The notes: generated by a model from the sequence alone, not told the origin. Shown: positions 39,093-48,301, counted from the first letter of the stretch. The stretch: 64,000 nt of DNA from UBA6663 sp044226485 (GCA_044226485.1 JBGAGY010000013.1:1-64000), one strand, 5' to 3'. Program-made: numbers and translations.

Positions 39093-39968
39093 ATGACAGC
39101 CGCACAACCCTCGAAACAGAAGTCGGGCCTGAGCTACCGGCAGCAGCAGTGGCTCGAGCGCGCTGCGATCTATGCCGTGCTCGGCCTGGCCGCGATCGTC
39201 GTGATCGTGCCGCTGGTGTGGATGGTCTCGACGTCTTTGAAGCTGAAGTCGCAGCTCTTTCTGACCGACATTTACTGGATCCCGAAGACGATCACGCTCG
39301 AGAACTACACCAAGCTGCTCAACAACCCGGCCACGCCGATCGTCCGCTGGTTCCTCAACACGATCGGGGTCGCGACGGTCTCGACCATCGCCGTGCTGTT
39401 CATCGACTCGCTGGCCGGATACGCCTACGCGCGCCTCGAGTTCCCGGGGCGGAACCAGCTCTTCGCCTTGTTGCTCGCGACGTTGTTTCTTCCGGGCGTC
39501 ATGTTCCTGGTGCCGAACTTCGTCACGACGTACCGGCTCGGACTGCTCAACAACTACGCCGGCGTGATCATCCCGGGCCTGGCCGGTGTGTTCGGCGTGT
39601 TCTTCATGAGGCAGTTCTTCGAGAGCATCCCCAAGGAGCTCGAGGAGGCGGCTCAGATGGACGGCGCCACGCTGTTCCAGACCTTCTTCCAGGTTGTGCT
39701 GCCGCTCGCCCGCCCGGCCCTGGCGACACTGGCCGTGATCTCGTTCCTGGCCAGCTGGAACGACTTCCTCTGGGCGCTGCTGATCCTCAAGGACCGCGAT
39801 CTACAGACGCTTCAGCCGGGCCTGCGCACGCTCCAGGGCGCTTATACCTCGGAGTATGCGCTGATGATGGCCGGCGCCGTGGTCGTGGCGATCCCGGTGC
39901 TGATCATCTACGCCTTCCTGCAGCGCTACATCGTCCAGAGCGTGGCCACCACGGGCCTCAAGGGATAA
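39093..39968 (+). CDS. Sugar ABC transporter permease 2 (MalG-like)
   Basis: A 291-residue inner-membrane permease with six helices; first helix IYAVLGLAAIVVIVPLVWMV. EAA loop: LEEAAQMDGATLFQTFFQVV followed by LPLARPALA. Closing residues QSVATTGLKG are typical of MalG-like permeases. GGAGG six bases before the ATG. The GH43 lipoprotein gene begins 4 bases after its stop. Confidence 0.94.
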   Translation: MTAAQPSKQKSGLSYRQQQWLERAAIYAVLGLAAIVVIVPLVWMVSTSLKLKSQLFLTDIYWIPKTITLENYTKLLNNPATPIVRWFLNTIGVATVSTIAVLFIDSLAGYAYARLEFPGRNQLFALLLATLFLPGVMFLVPNFVTTYRLGLLNNYAGVIIPGLAGVFGVFFMRQFFESIPKELEEAAQMDGATLFQTFFQVVLPLARPALATLAVISFLASWNDFLWALLILKDRDLQTLQPGLRTLQGAYTSEYALMMAGAVVVAIPVLIIYAFLQRYIVQSVATTGLKG

Positions 39969-39972
39969 CGGC

Positions 39973-41049
39973 ATGCGCCTACGAGGCCTCCTGTTGATCA
40001 CGACGCTGGCGTTCTCGGCCTGTGCGCCCGCCGCCGCGGACACGCCGACGCAAAGCCCGCCGACCGACGCGCCCACGGTGTCGGCGCCCACCGTGGCGGT
40101 GCCCACGCCCACCGGGCCACCACCGGCCGGCACCTTCCAGAACCCGGTGCTGCGCCAGGACTTCGCCGATCCGGCCATCCTGCGCGTCGGCGACACCTTC
40201 TACGCCTACGCCACAAACTCGTCCGGCCGCAACGTGACGGCGGCGCGCTCGACGGATCTCGTTCACTGGGAACTGCTGCCGGACGCCATGCCGGCGCTGC
40301 CGAAGTGGGCCAAGCTCACCGGCGGCCTGACCTGGGCGCCTGAGGTGATCGCGATCGGCGAGACCTACGTGTTGTATTTCACCACCCGCGACAAGGAGTC
40401 GAACAAGCAATGCGTGGGCGTCGCGACGAGCGACAAACCCGAGGGCAAGTTCCGGGCAGCCGGCGAACAGGCGCTGGTCTGTCAGGCAGACGAGGGCGGC
40501 ACCATCGACGCCAGCCCCTTCCGAGACGCCGATGGGGCGCTGTACCTGTACTTCAAGAATGACGGCAACTGCTGCGGCATCCCGACTTACCTGTACGTTC
40601 AGAAACTGGCAGCGGACGGCCTGAGCCTCGAGGGCGAGGCGACGCGCCTCGTGCGCAACGACGTGCAGTGGGAGGGTGGGGTGGTGGAAGCGCCGACGAT
40701 GGTGCTCCACGACAGCCGTTACTACCTGTTCTTCTCGGCCAACAACTACGCCTCGCACGAATACGCCGTCGGGTACGCGACCTGCGACACGGCGGTTGGG
40801 CCATGCGAGGACGCCCCCGAGAACCCGATCCTGGCGAGTCGGCTCAAGCCGCCGCCGATGATCATCGGCCCGGGCCATCAGACAGTGCTCGACCTCGACG
40901 GCCAGACCTGGATCCTCTACCACGCCTGGGAAGTGATCGGCGGGAGTCGGCGCGGCGACCGCCGGCTGCTGTACATCGACAGGCTCGATTGGGAGGAAGG
41001 CAGGCCCGTCGTCCGCGGACCCACGACGGATCCGCAGCCGATGCCTTGA
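39973..41049 (+). CDS. GH43-family glycosidase, lipoprotein
   Basis: A 358-residue lipoprotein: LITTLAFSACAPAAAD (lipidated Cys at about residue 17), a Thr/Pro linker, then a five-bladed GH43 propeller. The three acidic catalytic positions are visible: FADPAILRV (Asp base), GTIDASPF (Asp pKa modulator) and VEAPTMVL (Glu acid). WAPEVIAIGETYVLYF and GHQTVLDLDGQTWILYHAW are typical of the fold. Expected activity: alpha-L-arabinofuranosidase, beta-xylosidase or endo-arabinanase on the outer face of the membrane, feeding the adjacent transporter. Cotranscribed with the permeases. Confidence 0.9.
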   Translation: MRLRGLLLITTLAFSACAPAAADTPTQSPPTDAPTVSAPTVAVPTPTGPPPAGTFQNPVLRQDFADPAILRVGDTFYAYATNSSGRNVTAARSTDLVHWELLPDAMPALPKWAKLTGGLTWAPEVIAIGETYVLYFTTRDKESNKQCVGVATSDKPEGKFRAAGEQALVCQADEGGTIDASPFRDADGALYLYFKNDGNCCGIPTYLYVQKLAADGLSLEGEATRLVRNDVQWEGGVVEAPTMVLHDSRYYLFFSANNYASHEYAVGYATCDTAVGPCEDAPENPILASRLKPPPMIIGPGHQTVLDLDGQTWILYHAWEVIGGSRRGDRRLLYIDRLDWEEGRPVVRGPTTDPQPMP

Positions 41050-41052
41050 CCG

Positions 41053-41200
41053 CCTGACCGCAGACGGCGGACCGCAAACCGCCGGCCGACAAAGCAAAGT
41101 GCGGACGCTGAAGTTTCCGTTGAACCATTGCCTTCAATCATCAGTCGGCTAACTGTGCAATCGAGTCTGCGGTCCGCGGTCCGCCGGTTGCGGTCTTTCA
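41053..41200. repeat. GGTCCGCGGTC-family inverted repeat, GH43/GH1 junction
   Basis: Left part about 41053-41085 (GACCGCAGACGGCGGACCGC) and right part about 41164-41200 (TCTGCGGTCCGCGGTCCGCC) are inverted relative to each other and span most of the 164-base gap. Third copy of the family within this locus. Confidence 0.7.
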
Positions 41201-41213
41201 CGATCGACTCTTC

Positions 41214-42473
41214 ATGCAACCCTCCTCCTTCACCTGGGCTACTGGCATCGAGGACACATTCGTGCCGCAGTCGCGGCCGGGCCTGCGACCGCTTGACGAG
41301 TACGTGCTGACGCAGCACGATACATTGTGGCGGTCTGACTTCGACCTGATCGCCGAGACGGGCGTGCAGGCGCTTCGGTGGGGGCTGCCGTGGTACCGCC
41401 TGCAGCCGTCGCCCGATGAATGGGATTGGGCCTGGGCGGATCAGGCGCTCGAATATCTCGTGAACGTGAAGGGCATCACGCCGATCCTCGATCTGATGCA
41501 CTACGGCACCCCGCTGTGGCTCGACAACAGCTTCATCAACGCCGACTACCCGCAGCGGGTGGCCGAGTACGCGCAGGCGGTGACGGCGCGTTACAAGTCG
41601 CTGGTGCGTTACTACACGCCGCTGAACGAACCGATGGTCAACGCCGAGTTCAGCGGCAAGCGAGCGGAGTGGCCGCCCTATCTCAGCGGCGACGACGGCG
41701 ACGTCAAGCTGACGCTGGCCCTGGCTCGCGGCATCGTCCTCACCAGCCAGGCGATCCGGGCGGAGCGGCCGGACGCCGTGCTGGTGCAGGTCGAGGCGCT
41801 CTGGCGCACCGAGACCGATGACGAGGCGCTCAAGGCTCAGGTGGCGGCGTCGAACGAACGCCAGTATTTGTGCTTCGATCTGACGACGGGTCGGATGAAT
41901 GACGCGCACCCGCTGGCTGCACATCTGCGACGACATGGGGTCGGTGACCACGAGCTTGGATGGTTCAAGGACCGGGCCGTGGCGTTCGACATCTTTGGCG
42001 CCAACTTCTATCCGTGGTCGTACAACCGACTCGCTGCGGCAAACACAGGTCGATCGCGCCGGGTCGAACCTCAAACCTCTGGCCATCGCATCGAGACCGT
42101 GCTGCGCGAGGCGCACCAACGATCCGGCCTTCCGGTGATGATCACTGAGACGTCGGCCAGGGCGCCGATTGCGGGCCGCGCAAAGTGGATGGATGAAACG
42201 ATCGACACGGTGCGAAGCCTGCGTCGCGAAGGCCTGCCGATCGTGGGTTATACATGGTTCCCGGCGTTCACCATGATCGACTGGGCCTATCGCCGCGGCC
42301 ATCGGCCTCTGCGTAACTACCTGCTGCACCTGGGTCTGTTCGACTCGGACTACGATGGCCACGGCGTGCTCGTCCGTCACGCGACGGAGTTGGTCGATCG
42401 CTTTCGGCAGCACATGGGCGCGCTCATGCCCGCCATCGGCGAAAGCGGTTACGATGGGGGGGCGTCAGCATGA
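41214..42473 (+). CDS. GH1-like (clan GH-A) glycosidase
   Basis: A 419-residue cytoplasmic beta/alpha-barrel glycosidase. YYTPLNEPMVNAEF carries the NEP acid/base Glu after strand 4 (about residue 146) and VMITETSA the nucleophile Glu after strand 7 (about residue 310), the pattern of GH1-type retaining beta-glycosidases; LRWGLPWYRLQPSPDEWDWA also fits. It is shorter than and divergent from classical GH1 enzymes, so a related GH-A family is possible. No Shine-Dalgarno is obvious before the ATG. The following GH43 gene overlaps its stop by four bases (ATGA). Confidence 0.82.
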   Translation: MQPSSFTWATGIEDTFVPQSRPGLRPLDEYVLTQHDTLWRSDFDLIAETGVQALRWGLPWYRLQPSPDEWDWAWADQALEYLVNVKGITPILDLMHYGTPLWLDNSFINADYPQRVAEYAQAVTARYKSLVRYYTPLNEPMVNAEFSGKRAEWPPYLSGDDGDVKLTLALARGIVLTSQAIRAERPDAVLVQVEALWRTETDDEALKAQVAASNERQYLCFDLTTGRMNDAHPLAAHLRRHGVGDHELGWFKDRAVAFDIFGANFYPWSYNRLAAANTGRSRRVEPQTSGHRIETVLREAHQRSGLPVMITETSARAPIAGRAKWMDETIDTVRSLRREGLPIVGYTWFPAFTMIDWAYRRGHRPLRNYLLHLGLFDSDYDGHGVLVRHATELVDRFRQHMGALMPAIGESGYDGGASA

Positions 42474-43897
42474 CCTACACAAATCCCATTCACTTCAGTT
42501 CCTGTCCCGATCCCTTTGTGCTCAAACACGCCGGCGCTTACTGGTGCTATGTGACCGGCATCGAGCCCGACGGGCGCTCCTTCGGCGTGCGCCATTCGCG
42601 CGATCTGGTGCACTGGACCGACCTTGGCGGCGCGCTCGAACGCGTGCCGGCTGGCGCGCTCGCCGTGCCGGACACGTGCTACTGGGCGCCGGAGGTCACG
42701 TACGACAACGGCCGGTTCTACATGTACTACAGCGTGGGCAACGAAGAACACATGCAGATCCGCGTCGCCGTGGCCATGCATCCGGCGGGGCCGTTCGTCG
42801 ATCGCGGGCTGCGCCTGACGCAGGAGCCGTTCGCCATCGACGCCCACGTCTTCGTTGACGATGACGGAGCGCGCTATCTGTTCTATGCCACCGACGATCT
42901 GGAGCATGACCGTGTGGGCACTGGCACGGCCATGGATCGCCTTATCGATTGGTTCACACTGGCCGGCGAGCCGCGGCCTGTGACCCGAGCGAAGTTCGAC
43001 TGGCAGATCTACGATCCTAGGCGCGAGTCGAAGGGCGGGGCGCGCTGGCATACGCTCGAAGGCCCGAGCGTGATCAAGCGCGGCGGCCGCTACTACCAGT
43101 TCTTCAGCGGCGGCAACTGGCAGAACGACACCTATGGGGTCGCCTACGGGGTGACGGCTGACCTCGCGTCCCCGCGCGAGTGGGAACAACCGTGCGACGG
43201 CGACGCGCTCATGCCTCTGCTGCGTTCGCGGCCCCAAGAGGGCGTGTATGGCCCGGGCCACAACTCCATCGTGCGCGGGCCCGACAACCGCGAGCAGTTC
43301 GTCGTCTACCACCGTTGGGACCTCGCCGCGCAGCAACGCGTCCTTGCGATCGATCGCCTCGAGTGGGTCGATGGAGCGCCGGTGGTGCGCGGCCCCACGA
43401 GCACGCCGCAACCCGACCCGGCTGCGCCGCTGATCGCGGGGTTCTCGGCCTTCGAAAGCGAGGGCCACGGAGTCAGCGTCACCGCCGATCGATTGACGCT
43501 CTCGCCCGACAGCGACGACTGCGTCGCTCGCCTGGCTCTGCCGACCGACCGGGCCCGGGTGGAAGTCAGCGCCCAGGGGCTCGGGGCGAACCCGGTCGGT
43601 GAAATCGGAATGCAACTGTGCAGGGGGGCTGCGGTGCTGGCCGACCTGCGTCTCACGTCCGATGCCCAATCTACGATCCTGCGGGTCAACGGAGAGCTTG
43701 AACGCTTTCTGCCAGTGGGCTTCGATGTGGGTGTTCTGCATCTGCTGCGCCTCGACTATCAGGACGAGCACCTCGAGTGGATGGTGGACAGCCCGGCGAC
43801 TCAAGTGACCATGGCACTTCACGACCGACCCACGCATCTGCGTCTGCTGGCTCGTGGAGCGCGGGTGGCTCTTGTCGGGTTCGCTTTGACGGCTTGA
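42470..43897 (+). CDS. GH43-family glycosidase, cytoplasmic, with C-terminal beta-sandwich
   Basis: A 475-residue protein without signal peptide. Residues 1-310 form the GH43 propeller: SCPDPFVLKHAGAYWCYV (Asp base), YWAPEVTYDNGRFYMYYS, FAIDAHVFVDDDG (second Asp), LEGPSVIKRGGRYYQFFSGG (Glu acid) and GPGHNSIV. Residues about 320-475 look like an accessory beta-sandwich. Probably acts on imported arabino- or xylo-oligosaccharides, complementing the surface GH43. GGGGG lies before the ATG, which overlaps the GH1 stop, so translation is coupled. Confidence 0.88.
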   Translation: MTYTNPIHFSSCPDPFVLKHAGAYWCYVTGIEPDGRSFGVRHSRDLVHWTDLGGALERVPAGALAVPDTCYWAPEVTYDNGRFYMYYSVGNEEHMQIRVAVAMHPAGPFVDRGLRLTQEPFAIDAHVFVDDDGARYLFYATDDLEHDRVGTGTAMDRLIDWFTLAGEPRPVTRAKFDWQIYDPRRESKGGARWHTLEGPSVIKRGGRYYQFFSGGNWQNDTYGVAYGVTADLASPREWEQPCDGDALMPLLRSRPQEGVYGPGHNSIVRGPDNREQFVVYHRWDLAAQQRVLAIDRLEWVDGAPVVRGPTSTPQPDPAAPLIAGFSAFESEGHGVSVTADRLTLSPDSDDCVARLALPTDRARVEVSAQGLGANPVGEIGMQLCRGAAVLADLRLTSDAQSTILRVNGELERFLPVGFDVGVLHLLRLDYQDEHLEWMVDSPATQVTMALHDRPTHLRLLARGARVALVGFALTA

Positions 43898-43945
43898 CCC
43901 TGACCCACGCGGTAGCGCCGTGGCCGCGTACAATGGCGCTCTGCC

Positions 43946-45637
43946 ATGGAAACCCCGCTGCCCTCTGTGGTGCCGCTCCTCGAGTTGCGCGCGCGCCTGC
44001 TGCGCCCGCTCCTTGGCGCGACGGCCGTGCTCAGCCTGCTTTACCTGATCGCCGGCGCTGTCGGGGCGAGCACAACCGCGCTCTTTCCCTGGGATGGACT
44101 CGGCTTGCTCGCGCTGTGCGGGTTGTGCGCCGCGCTCGTCCGCGGCGGTTCGTCGCGCGTGGCCCTCGCCGCCGCGCTGCTGTTGGCCGGTATCAGCCAA
44201 CCCATCTTCTACGCTTCGCAGACCTTCGGCCTCGCCCATCCGATCAACGGGCTCTTCCTCGTCGGCGTGGTGTTGTGCGGCCTCCTGATCGGCGGCTGGT
44301 TCGTCGGGGCCTGGACCGGGTTCTACGCGGTCTGGATCCTGGTTGTTGCCGCTGTTGATGGGGGCGGCAACTGGGCGGCACTTTGGCCGAGCGTGGCCGT
44401 CTGGTGGTCGTTGCTCGCCGTGACGGGTGGCGCGGTCTGGCTCTTCGCCCATTCGCTCGAGCGAGCCGTCGTGACGGCGCGCGGCCAGACTCTGGCTTTG
44501 ACACGCACGGTGGCGGCCCTGGCCGAGGACCCGGCCATGGAGTCGCTGCTCGAGCATGTGCTTCACGCGCTGGCCGAGCAACTCAAGATCCGCTTTGCCT
44601 CGTTGTTCATGCTCGATGCAGCCGGTGAGCTGATGTATCTGCATCGCGCGGTCCTCGAGGGCAGGGTGGTGGCCCCCTCGGATGTGCCTGGCCCGCCCAT
44701 GCCACCCACGCCCATCGACCAGCTGCCGGTGTGGCAGGAGATGTCGACCCGGCTGCAGCCCTTCGTCATCGGTGACGTGCGCCGTGACGCCAGGCTCAGG
44801 CATCGTGAGCGCATGGTCGCCGAGGGCATCCGCTCTGTGCTTTACGTGCCGCTGCTGAATGGTCCCGCCCGGCCGGGTGTTCGATTGATCGGCATGCTGG
44901 CGATCAATCGCACCGATCGGCAGGGGTTCGGCGCCGACGAGATCGATCTTGCTCAGGCGCTGATGCAGCAGCTGACTCTTGCGATGCAGATCACGGCGTT
45001 GGCCAAAGCCAGCCGCGAAGGGGCCGTCCTCGACGAACGCAACCGGATGGCGCGTGAGATCCACGACACACTGGCTCAAGGATTCACCGGCATCGTCGTG
45101 CAGCTCGAAGCCGCGGAGGATGTGGCCGACGAGCCGGCCGAGGCCGCCCGCCACATTCGGCGGGCGCGTGAACTGGCGCGCGAGAGCCTGGGCGAGGCGC
45201 GCCGCTCGGTCTGGGCGCTGCGTCCTCAGGCGCTGGCTCAACGCTCGCTGACTGACGCGCTGCGCGATAGCGTGTTGACGCTGACCCAACCGGCCGGGCT
45301 CGCCGCGCGGTTCGAGATCGATCCCGAGCTTCCGCCCTTCGACGCCGATCTCGAAAACGATCTGCTGCGCATCGGCCTCGAGGCCGTGACCAACTCGCTC
45401 AAGCACGCTCAGGCGCGCACGATCTCGATCGCTCTTCGAGCGATGGAAGGCGGCGTCGTGCTGCGGGTGTCCGATGATGGGCGCGGCTTCACGCAAGGCG
45501 CTCGCCGGGATGGTGGGGGCTTCGGCCTGATCGGCATGCGCGAACGCGCCGGCCGCCACGACGGCACGGTTGAGTTCGAAAGCGGCGCGACAGGCACGAC
45601 CGTGGTCGTCACCCTGCCACTCAAGAAGAAGGGCTGA
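43946..45637 (+). CDS. NarL-type sensor histidine kinase with membrane and GAF domains
   Basis: A 563-residue sensor kinase. Residues about 20-170 contain five or six hydrophobic helices, no large extracellular domain; about 200-350 form a GAF domain (KIRFASLFMLDAAGELMYLHR, YVPLLNG, LIGMLAINRTDRQGFGADE). HisKA_3 follows: MAREIHDTLAQGFTGIVVQLE with the phosphorylated His near residue 372, then the short HATPase with GLEAVTNSLKHAQA (N-box), VSDDGRGF and GGFGLIGMRERA. TACAAT lies 11 bases before the ATG. Cognate regulator starts 2 bases after its stop. Confidence 0.93.
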   Translation: METPLPSVVPLLELRARLLRPLLGATAVLSLLYLIAGAVGASTTALFPWDGLGLLALCGLCAALVRGGSSRVALAAALLLAGISQPIFYASQTFGLAHPINGLFLVGVVLCGLLIGGWFVGAWTGFYAVWILVVAAVDGGGNWAALWPSVAVWWSLLAVTGGAVWLFAHSLERAVVTARGQTLALTRTVAALAEDPAMESLLEHVLHALAEQLKIRFASLFMLDAAGELMYLHRAVLEGRVVAPSDVPGPPMPPTPIDQLPVWQEMSTRLQPFVIGDVRRDARLRHRERMVAEGIRSVLYVPLLNGPARPGVRLIGMLAINRTDRQGFGADEIDLAQALMQQLTLAMQITALAKASREGAVLDERNRMAREIHDTLAQGFTGIVVQLEAAEDVADEPAEAARHIRRARELARESLGEARRSVWALRPQALAQRSLTDALRDSVLTLTQPAGLAARFEIDPELPPFDADLENDLLRIGLEAVTNSLKHAQARTISIALRAMEGGVVLRVSDDGRGFTQGARRDGGGFGLIGMRERAGRHDGTVEFESGATGTTVVVTLPLKKKG

Positions 45638-45639
45638 AC

Positions 45640-46266
45640 ATGTCCGACAAGATTCGACTCGTGATCGCCGACGATCACCCTGTTGTGCGCGAAGGCCTGG
45701 CGGCGATGTGCAACCGTCGGCCCGACCTGACCGTGGTGGCCGAAGCCGAGAACGGCGAGCAGGCCGTGGCGGCGGTCCTGGAGCACAGGCCGGACGTCGT
45801 GCTGATGGATCTGCAGATGCCCGTCCTCGGCGGCGTCGACGCGATCGGCAAGATCCGGGCCGAGTGGCCCGAGGCCCGCATCGTGGTCATGACGACCTTC
45901 GACGGCGATGAGGACATCTACCGGGCGCTGCAGGCCGGCGCTCGCGCCTACCTGCTCAAGGACACGCCGCGCGAGGAGATCGTCGACGCCATCCGAGTCG
46001 TCCACGCCGGACAGAAACGTATCCCCTCTGAGATCGCCTCCAAGCTGGCGGATCGACTCACCGCCGAGCCGCTCACCGACCGCGAGCTCGCTGTGCTGAA
46101 GCAGATCGTGGCCGGGCAAAGCAACAAGGAGATCGGGGCCGCCCTTGGGATCGCCGAGGGGACCGTCAAGGTGCACGTCAACAGCCTGCTCGGCAAGCTC
46201 GGTGTCGAAGACCGCACGCAGGCCGTCACCGAGGCGCTGCGCCGGGGCATCGTTCACCTGGATTGA
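45640..46266 (+). CDS. NarL/LuxR-family response regulator
   Basis: A 208-residue two-domain regulator. Receiver: LVIADDHPVVREGLA (acidic pair), VVLMDLQMPVLGG (phosphoacceptor Asp near residue 54), VVMTTFDGD and AYLLKDTPREE. C-terminal LuxR-type helix-turn-helix: LTDRELAVLKQIVAGQSNKE, then IAEGTVKVHVNSLLGKLGV as recognition region. AAGGG lies before the ATG. Partner of the kinase just upstream. Its targets are unknown; the two small membrane genes immediately downstream are candidates by position. Confidence 0.95.
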   Translation: MSDKIRLVIADDHPVVREGLAAMCNRRPDLTVVAEAENGEQAVAAVLEHRPDVVLMDLQMPVLGGVDAIGKIRAEWPEARIVVMTTFDGDEDIYRALQAGARAYLLKDTPREEIVDAIRVVHAGQKRIPSEIASKLADRLTAEPLTDRELAVLKQIVAGQSNKEIGAALGIAEGTVKVHVNSLLGKLGVEDRTQAVTEALRRGIVHLD

Positions 46267-46396
46267 GCCAGCGCCGCCTAGATCGAACGATATAGTCGAC
46301 AGTTCCCCCAACGGCCTGCTCAAAACCGCTCGACCGATCGAGGACAGGGCCTCAAAACAGCCCTATCGTGTCTTCATCACACAGGGAGACACGAAG

Positions 46397-46561
46397 ATGA
46401 ACACTGAACCCCGCAATACCCAATCTATAGGCGCCTGGTTGGCCATCGGCGCCGGAATCGGCGCGGCCCTTGCGGTTTCGGGGCTCGGCGTGGCCGGGAT
46501 CCCGGTCGGCATCGCCATCGGCATGGCGATCGGTGCCTTTGTGACTCGCCGAAAGTCGTAA
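46397..46561 (+). CDS. Small glycine-zipper membrane protein
   Basis: A 54-residue protein: a short polar start, then one long or two short hydrophobic helices rich in Gly and Ala with G-x-x-x-G spacing (AIGAGIGAALAVSGLGVAG), ending in TRRKS. GGGAG lies eight bases before the ATG, and it begins about 130 bases after the response regulator and ends 54 before the YhfC gene. Too short for a family call; helix-helix packing in the membrane is likely. Confidence 0.7.
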   Translation: MNTEPRNTQSIGAWLAIGAGIGAALAVSGLGVAGIPVGIAIGMAIGAFVTRRKS

Positions 46562-46615
46562 TGCGCAGAGCGAAAGGCAACGGCCCTCGCGCCGCCTGAA
46601 GAAAGGCTAACCACC

Positions 46616-47335
46616 ATGGCCCTGATAGCCGCATCCATTCAATTGTTCGTGATGTTCGTGATCCCGTCGGCACTCTGGATCGCGTTGACGCGCGCGTTTC
46701 GCGTGCCGTGGCGCATGGTCGGGCTCGGTTGCCTGACGTGGCTGACGGCGCTGCCGTTCATCGTGGGCGTGCCGATGGCGGCGACCGCGATCTTCGGGGC
46801 GCAGCCGCTGGTGTGGCCCGTGGCGTTGTCGCTGACCGCCGGCATTGTCGAGGAGACGTCGCGGTTCCTGTACTACAGGCGCAGCGTGACGATGCGCGAC
46901 CCGAACCGATGGCGTGAGGCGCTCGTGGCCGGCATTGGACACGGCGGCACTGAAGCGATCGTGTTGGGCATCCAGACCCTCTTCGGCGTGATCGCGCTCT
47001 TCTACATGCGCGATCTGCTTCCGCCCGAGATGGCCGCGATCGACCCGCAGCCCGACTACTTTCTGATCGGCGCGGCCTCACGTCTGCTGATCATGATCGG
47101 GCACATCGGCCTGACGTTCCTGGTCTGGCGAGCGGTCAGCCGCGGCGAGGTCTGGGCGTATCCGCTGGCCATCGTGATCCACCTCGCCGTCGACCTGATC
47201 GCCTTCGCGCAGCCGATCGTTCTGCCTGGCGCGGACTGGCTCGGCTATGTCGCCGTGATCGGCCTGGCTGTGGGAAGCCTCTGGTTGATCCTGCGCAGCC
47301 GGCCGGTGATGCGGGGGGCGGTGGCGGCCGTGTAA
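46616..47335 (+). CDS. YhfC-family predicted intramembrane peptidase
   Basis: A 239-residue membrane protein of about seven helices. TAGIVEETSRFLYYR and GIGHGGTEAIVLG, with the paired Glu and the His-Gly-Gly-Thr-Glu motif, and a third His in LAIVIHLAVDLIA resemble the YhfC (DUF2324) family of putative CAAX-type intramembrane metalloproteases. Substrate unknown. AAAGG before the ATG; shares direction with the preceding small membrane protein and the two-component pair. Ends before a hairpin that faces the convergent MerR gene. Confidence 0.8.
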   Translation: MALIAASIQLFVMFVIPSALWIALTRAFRVPWRMVGLGCLTWLTALPFIVGVPMAATAIFGAQPLVWPVALSLTAGIVEETSRFLYYRRSVTMRDPNRWREALVAGIGHGGTEAIVLGIQTLFGVIALFYMRDLLPPEMAAIDPQPDYFLIGAASRLLIMIGHIGLTFLVWRAVSRGEVWAYPLAIVIHLAVDLIAFAQPIVLPGADWLGYVAVIGLAVGSLWLILRSRPVMRGAVAAV

Positions 47336-47360
47336 GGTCTGGCGGGAGGAAGGCAGATGG

Positions 47361-47405
47361 AGGGGCGAGGAGCGAACGCTACTGCGTGTCGCCCCTCGCC
47401 CCTTT
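47361..47405 (+). terminator. Terminator between convergent genes
   Basis: AGGGGCGA (47361-47368) pairs with TCGCCCCT (47389-47396) around a 20-base loop, followed by CGCCCCTTTTCC. A modest plus-strand terminator after the YhfC-like gene. Confidence 0.5.
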
Positions 47406-47413
47406 TCCTTCGT

Positions 47414-48229
47414 CTACGCGCGTTCGACCGGGAACAAGACCTCGGTCACGCAGGCGGGATCGTTCTGGTTCCCGTTTGAGGTCGACTGGAGATAGACGTC
47501 GCGCGCTGGGCCGGCCACGCGGTAGCCGTTCTCCTTGACCCAGAGCAACAACGCGTCATAGGCCTGAGAAAGGGTCGCATATGGCCCATGATGCACGGTA
47601 CTGGCCATCAATCCTCCGGCCAGATCGTGCACCGTGACCTTCGGATCGGCTGACGCCGGACCGGCGTACGGCTGACACACCTCCATGTCGACTCCGGGCC
47701 GCTCGTCGCCTTCCTCGAAGTACAGCGTCAGGCATGGCCCTGAGAAGTGCGTGCTGTACGTGTTCAGGTCGCGATAGAGCGCGTTCCACAACGGACCCTG
47801 TTCGGCATAGTCGGGCATCACGCCCCGGACGCCTGCCACGCGGATCGGGTCAACCTGCTTCAAGACGATGTCGTAGTGGCTCACAAGCCCCTCCCTTTCG
47901 ATGAGCGCCAGCCGCGCCTCCACCCGGGCCAACCGATCCTGCGCCTCCAGCACCTGCGCGGCCTGCTCGGCCCGCCGAAGGCGCAACATGCCCCTCAGGT
48001 TGGCGAGCGACACGCCTTCGGTCACGATCGCCAGGATCTGGTCGAGCGTGAACCCCAGGTCCCTCAGGGCCAGGATGCGGTTGAGCCGTGGCAATTGTTC
48101 GACGGTGTAGTAACGGTAGCCGGTGAAAGCGTCCACATGGGCGGGGCTGATCAGGCCCAGCTCCTCGTAGTAACGCAGGGTTTTCACCGGTACCTGGCTG
48201 ACGCGTGAGAACTCGCCGATCTTCAGCAT
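47414..48229 (-). CDS. MerR-family regulator with GyrI-like effector domain
   Basis: A 271-residue BmrR/TipA-type regulator. MerR helix-turn-helix: MLKIGEFSRVSQVPVKTLRY, then YEELGLISPAHVDAFTGYRYY; a dimerisation helix rich in Arg/Glu/Leu (residues 75-115); then a GyrI-like small-molecule-binding domain from about 125 (ILVKQVDPIRVAGVRG-like region, HHGPYATLSQAYDALLLWV and VYLQS). Such proteins activate multidrug efflux genes on binding cationic drugs; target unknown here. The ATG chosen has GAGG seven bases upstream; two earlier in-frame codons are less well placed. Confidence 0.9.
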   Translation of the reverse strand: MLKIGEFSRVSQVPVKTLRYYEELGLISPAHVDAFTGYRYYTVEQLPRLNRILALRDLGFTLDQILAIVTEGVSLANLRGMLRLRRAEQAAQVLEAQDRLARVEARLALIEREGLVSHYDIVLKQVDPIRVAGVRGVMPDYAEQGPLWNALYRDLNTYSTHFSGPCLTLYFEEGDERPGVDMEVCQPYAGPASADPKVTVHDLAGGLMASTVHHGPYATLSQAYDALLLWVKENGYRVAGPARDVYLQSTSNGNQNDPACVTEVLFPVERA

Positions 48230-48301
48230 GGCCATGCCTCGAACGGGAGGATACACCTTCCAGGGACTGGAGAGTCAAGAGGGTTGGAGGCGAGGACCGC
48301 G

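Noticed and set aside
42449..45559. Minus-strand open frame of 1036 codons
   Set aside because: Antisense of the GH43 gene and the NarL kinase, both of which have unmistakable motifs.
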